Under the pieces are notes generated by a model. The model ran no database searches. It saw only the letters and a program-made list of their open reading frames with translations, and was not told the origin of the DNA. Made by a program: the position numbers and the translations under genes. 64,000 bases of DNA from Paractinoplanes rishiriensis (lineage in GTDB: Bacteria; Actinomycetota; Actinomycetes; Mycobacteriales; Micromonosporaceae). The stretch's first letter is position 1. Each line of letters opens with the position of its first letter. Below are positions 61,307-64,000 of the stretch, piece after piece. Where the stretch lies: positions 1-64,000 of the forward strand of contig NZ_BOMV01000065.1 of NCBI RefSeq assembly GCF_016862375.1. Reading direction: 5' to 3'.

Positions 61307-64000
61307 CGCTCGGCCAGCAGGTCGCGCGCCGCCGCTCGTAACGCTTCCGGGTGTTCGCCGGCCGGTTCCTTGTCGGCCGGCCCTCCTCCTGCCCCGGCCA
61401 TCGTTGGCTGGAAGTTGCGCAGAATGCCGAACCGCTCGGCCAGCGCGACCATCCGGCCGGCCGTAGGCCCCGGCTCGGCCAGGCCGATTGCCAGCAGCAG
61501 GGTGCCGCAGACCGCCCGGGGCGCCGACGGGTCGTCGAGCAGCAGCGCCAGCTGGGCGGGCAGCGTCGCGACCACGTCCGCGACCAGGTCGAGGCGGCCG
61601 TGCCCGGCGTGCGCCACCACCGTGACCGCGCGGGCCTCGGCCGCCCACCGGTCGCCGCCGGATCCGACGCCGCCGGACCCGACGCCGCCGGACCCGACGC
61701 CGGCCGCGACCTGGCGCCACAGCCGCAGGCCCTCGTCCACCTCGCCGCGGGCGAACAGCACCTCGGCCCGGATGCCCAGGTCGTAGCCGGCGGTGGTGAC
61801 CTCCAGCTGCTCGTCGTGCGCGATCCGGGCCAGCCCGTCCAGCCACTGCTCGGCCTCGCCGGTGTCACCGGTCTGCAGGCTGGCCAGCACCAGCCAGGAG
61901 CGGGTGCCGACCGCGTCGGTGCGGGCGCCCAGCCGCTGCAGGATCGGCAGCGCCGCGAGCAGGTGCTCGCGGGCCCGCGCGCCCTGGCCGAGCGGGAGGC
62001 AGATCTCGGCGGCCCGGCCGTGGCCGAGCGCGTGCAGCCAGGGCAGGTCCAGCTCGGCGAACAGGTCGACGGCGCGCCGGGCGCTCGCTGCGTTCCGGTG
62101 GCTCGTCTCACCCCGGTAGCTGGCGTACAGGTTGGCGACCGCGGCGAGCAGCGGTTCGGCGCTGTCGCACAGCCGGGCCAGCGCGTCCGGGTCGGCCGCC
62201 GCGTCGATCACCCAGCCGACGGCCCGGACCGGGGTGTCCGGGGCCGCGAGGCCGAGCCGGCGCAGGCCCACGACGGCGCGCATGGGCCGTGCGCCCTCGA
62301 TGCTGTACGTGCAGACCGCGGCCATGGTCAGCGCGGTGCGGGTGGCCTCGACCAGATCCGGTGCCGGCCGGTAGTGCGACAGCGGCCGGTCGATCTGCCC
62401 GATCAGCGCGGTCACCCGGGCGAAGCTCGACTCGACGGTCCCGATGCCGAACAGCACGGCGGCGACCGCGGCCACGGTGGGCCGGTCGTCGCGGCCGAGT
62501 GCGAGCCGCAGCGCGTGGTGGAGATTCTCCTGCTCGGCGTGGATGGTCGCGGCGGCCTCGTAGGGGTCGCGGCCGAGCAGCGCCGCGTGGTGTGCAAGGC
62601 CGAAACCGCGGGCCCAGCGCAGGAAAGCGGCAGTGACGTCCCCGGCGTCCCGCCCGGCGTCGTGCCCGGCGTCGCGGGCGCTGAACTCGCGGACCGTCTC
62701 GAGCATCCGCAGCCGGACCCCGGCCGGGGTGTCGTCCACCTTGAGCAGTGAATGACCGGCCAGGTGCTCGAGCACCACGAGCGGGTCGCCACCCAGCACC
62801 TCGCCAGCCGCGGCGGCGGTGAACCCGTCCGGGAACACCGCAAGCGCCCGCATAGCCGCCCGGCCGGCCGGGTCGAGCAGGTTCCAGCTCCAGTCGACCA
62901 CGGCGTGCAGCGTGTGGTGCCGCTCGGGGGAGTCCCGGGCCCCGCCGCGCAGCAGTGCGAACCGGTCGTCCAGCCGCCGAGCCACCTCGGCCACCGACAT
63001 GGTCCGCACCCGGGCCGCGGCCAGTTCGACCGCGAGCGGCAGCCCGTCCAGGCGCCGGCACAGCGCGGCCACCTCCCCGGCGGGCAGGTCGACGCCGGGA
63101 CGCGCGGCCCGGGCCCGCTGCCCGAACAACTCGGCGGCGGCCCCGGGGCGCAACTCCGGAAGCTGGTAGAGCGACTCCGACGACAGACCCAGCGGCGTCC
63201 GGCTGGTGGTGAGCACGCGGAGGCCGGGTTTGGCGGCGACGAGGTCGCGGACCAGCCGGGCGGCAGTGGCGACGACGTGTTCGCAGTTGTCGAGCACCAG
63301 CAGGGCGGGGCCGTCGCCGACGAGCTCGGCAACTTCCGGTCCCACCCCGTCGTCGCCCACCCCGTCGTCGCCCACCCCGTCGTCGCCCACCCCGTCGCCG
63401 GCGAGGCCGGCCAGCGGCACGACCACCACCACCGGGAAGTCGGCCCGTCGTGCGACCGCATTGGCCAGGCGGGTCTTGCCCAGTCCGCCCGGGCCGACGA
63501 TCGAGGTCACCCGGGCGGTGCGCAGCAGCGCCTCCACGGCGGCGACATCATCGTCCCGGCCGAGCAGCTGATTGGGTTCGGCGGTGACCCCGTGCCGCAC
63601 GACGCCCGAGAGCAGGCGCCGGTGCTCGGCCTGCAGCGCCGCACCCGGGTCGGCGCCGAGTTCCGCGCGCAGCCGCCGGCGGTAGGTCTCGTAGCGGCCC
63701 AGCGCCGTGGCCGGTCCGAGGGTCGCGGCTTCGCAGCGCAGCAGTTCGGCCAGGATCTCCTCGTCGCGTGGGGACGCGTCGGCCAGGGTGGTGAGCAGAT
63801 CGAGGGCCTCGCCGTGGCGGGTCAGGCGGGCCAGCGCCAGTGCGCGGGATCTGACCAGGGCGCGGTGGGTGACCTGGCGGGCAGATCGCAGTGCCCCGAC
63901 GGGGCCGCCGTGCAGTTCCAGGGCTGGGCCGCCGTGCAGTTCCAGGGCTGGGCGGCCGTGCAGTTCCAGGGCTGGGCTGTTTTCGTGCCGGGCCCGGGCT
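61282..64000 (-). CDS. AfsR/SARP-type regulator: BTAD + NB-ARC ATPase (5' end beyond window)
   Basis: The frame is open from the window edge to the stop at 61282, giving at least 905 residues. The N-terminal visible part is a BTAD domain (YETYRRRLRAELGADPGAAL near 63650). NB-ARC follows: P-loop VGPGGLGKTRLAN, Walker B LLVLDNCEHV and LPLAVELAAARVRTM. The C-terminal half is TPR-like helices. Three in-frame low-complexity expansions are seen: GPALELHG x3, GVGDD x4 and GSGGV x3. The DNA-binding domain, if any, lies outside the window. A pathway regulator role is inferred. Confidence 0.87.
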   Translation of the reverse strand, partial: ARARHENSPALELHGRPALELHGGPALELHGGPVGALRSARQVTHRALVRSRALALARLTRHGEALDLLTTLADASPRDEEILAELLRCEAATLGPATALGRYETYRRRLRAELGADPGAALQAEHRRLLSGVVRHGVTAEPNQLLGRDDDVAAVEALLRTARVTSIVGPGGLGKTRLANAVARRADFPVVVVVPLAGLAGDGVGDDGVGDDGVGDDGVGPEVAELVGDGPALLVLDNCEHVVATAARLVRDLVAAKPGLRVLTTSRTPLGLSSESLYQLPELRPGAAAELFGQRARAARPGVDLPAGEVAALCRRLDGLPLAVELAAARVRTMSVAEVARRLDDRFALLRGGARDSPERHHTLHAVVDWSWNLLDPAGRAAMRALAVFPDGFTAAAAGEVLGGDPLVVLEHLAGHSLLKVDDTPAGVRLRMLETVREFSARDAGHDAGRDAGDVTAAFLRWARGFGLAHHAALLGRDPYEAAATIHAEQENLHHALRLALGRDDRPTVAAVAAVLFGIGTVESSFARVTALIGQIDRPLSHYRPAPDLVEATRTALTMAAVCTYSIEGARPMRAVVGLRRLGLAAPDTPVRAVGWVIDAAADPDALARLCDSAEPLLAAVANLYASYRGETSHRNAASARRAVDLFAELDLPWLHALGHGRAAEICLPLGQGARAREHLLAALPILQRLGARTDAVGTRSWLVLASLQTGDTGEAEQWLDGLARIAHDEQLEVTTAGYDLGIRAEVLFARGEVDEGLRLWRQVAAGVGSGGVGSGGVGSGGDRWAAEARAVTVVAHAGHGRLDLVADVVATLPAQLALLLDDPSAPRAVCGTLLLAIGLAEPGPTAGRMVALAERFGILRNFQPTMAGAGGGPADKEPAGEHPEALRAAARDLLAERQPVRSAL
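63341..63400. repeat. Four 15-bp tandem repeats in the AfsR-like gene
   Basis: Units of CCCACCCCGTCGTCG (the last with one change) insert GVGDD repeats between the P-loop strand and the Walker B strand of NB-ARC. It is an in-frame expansion. Confidence 0.85.
63907..63978. repeat. Three 24-bp tandem repeats in the BTAD region
   Basis: Units beginning GCCGTGCAGTTCCAGGGC, encoding GPALELHG three times on the minus strand. The phrase resembles a normal BTAD segment (W-x-GPAL-EL) repeated by slippage. Confidence 0.85.

Overview
The window is very GC-rich, strongly codon-biased actinobacterial DNA. RbpA, a mycosin protease, an overlapping lnt-ppm1 pair, BTAD/SARP regulators, a SigJ-type sigma factor and DrrAB exporters point to a soil actinomycete. 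Gene content and motif style suggest Micromonosporaceae (Actinoplanes-like); that placement is inference. I saw no rRNA, tRNA or CRISPR array.

Layout. 1-6.2 kb: a TetR gene cut by the window edge, a GNAT, an alpha/beta hydrolase, a 5'-3' exonuclease, an acyl-CoA dehydrogenase with an Lrp regulator, a methyltransferase and a CsbD stress protein. 6.2-14.2 kb: a lysine-degradation block with kamA divergent from kdd, an amidohydrolase, kamD, kamE, kal and a MutL/GlmL-type reactivase. 14.2-18.1 kb: lnt-ppm1, fxsA, and rbpA with an exact SigR-type promoter. 18.1-24.9 kb: a zinc-finger/coiled-coil protein, an ArsR-SRPBCC-hydrolase operon, two gene remnants, and cbtBA behind a cobalamin riboswitch. 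25-26.7 kb: an orphan mycosin and a GNAT. 26.8-34.4 kb: a LacI-ABC sugar importer-two glycoside hydrolase operon whose operator sits on the lacI start codon. 34.5-42.4 kb: a DapA-family enzyme, an S1 protease, a SARP regulator, a small secreted I36-like protein, a lipoprotein and a MacAB-like transporter.

42,574-54,947 is a complete Tn3-family transposon of 12,374 bp. It has 38-bp terminal inverted repeats, a 5-bp target duplication (AGATC), a 1014-residue transposase, and a tyrosine recombinase next to a recombination-core-like palindrome. It carries two cargo blocks: a TetR-controlled redox set (quinone oxidoreductase, hydrolase, old yellow enzyme, SDR) and a LacI-controlled Gfo/Idh plus TIM-barrel pair. 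A third, diverged repeat end separates the blocks, so the element looks assembled stepwise.

55-64 kb: an adenylate-kinase-like gene with its P-loop deleted, a phosphotransferase, a secreted beta-trefoil protein, a broken pectate lyase, a SigJ/NDH pair, DrrAB, and an AfsR-like regulator that runs off the window.

Connections: the B12-dependent KamDE, its reactivase and the riboswitch-controlled CbtBA cobalt importer share one neighbourhood. At least four genes (20.5, 23.1, 55.1 and 57.1 kb) are decayed with short internal deletions or frameshifts, so the region around the transposon appears to be eroding.
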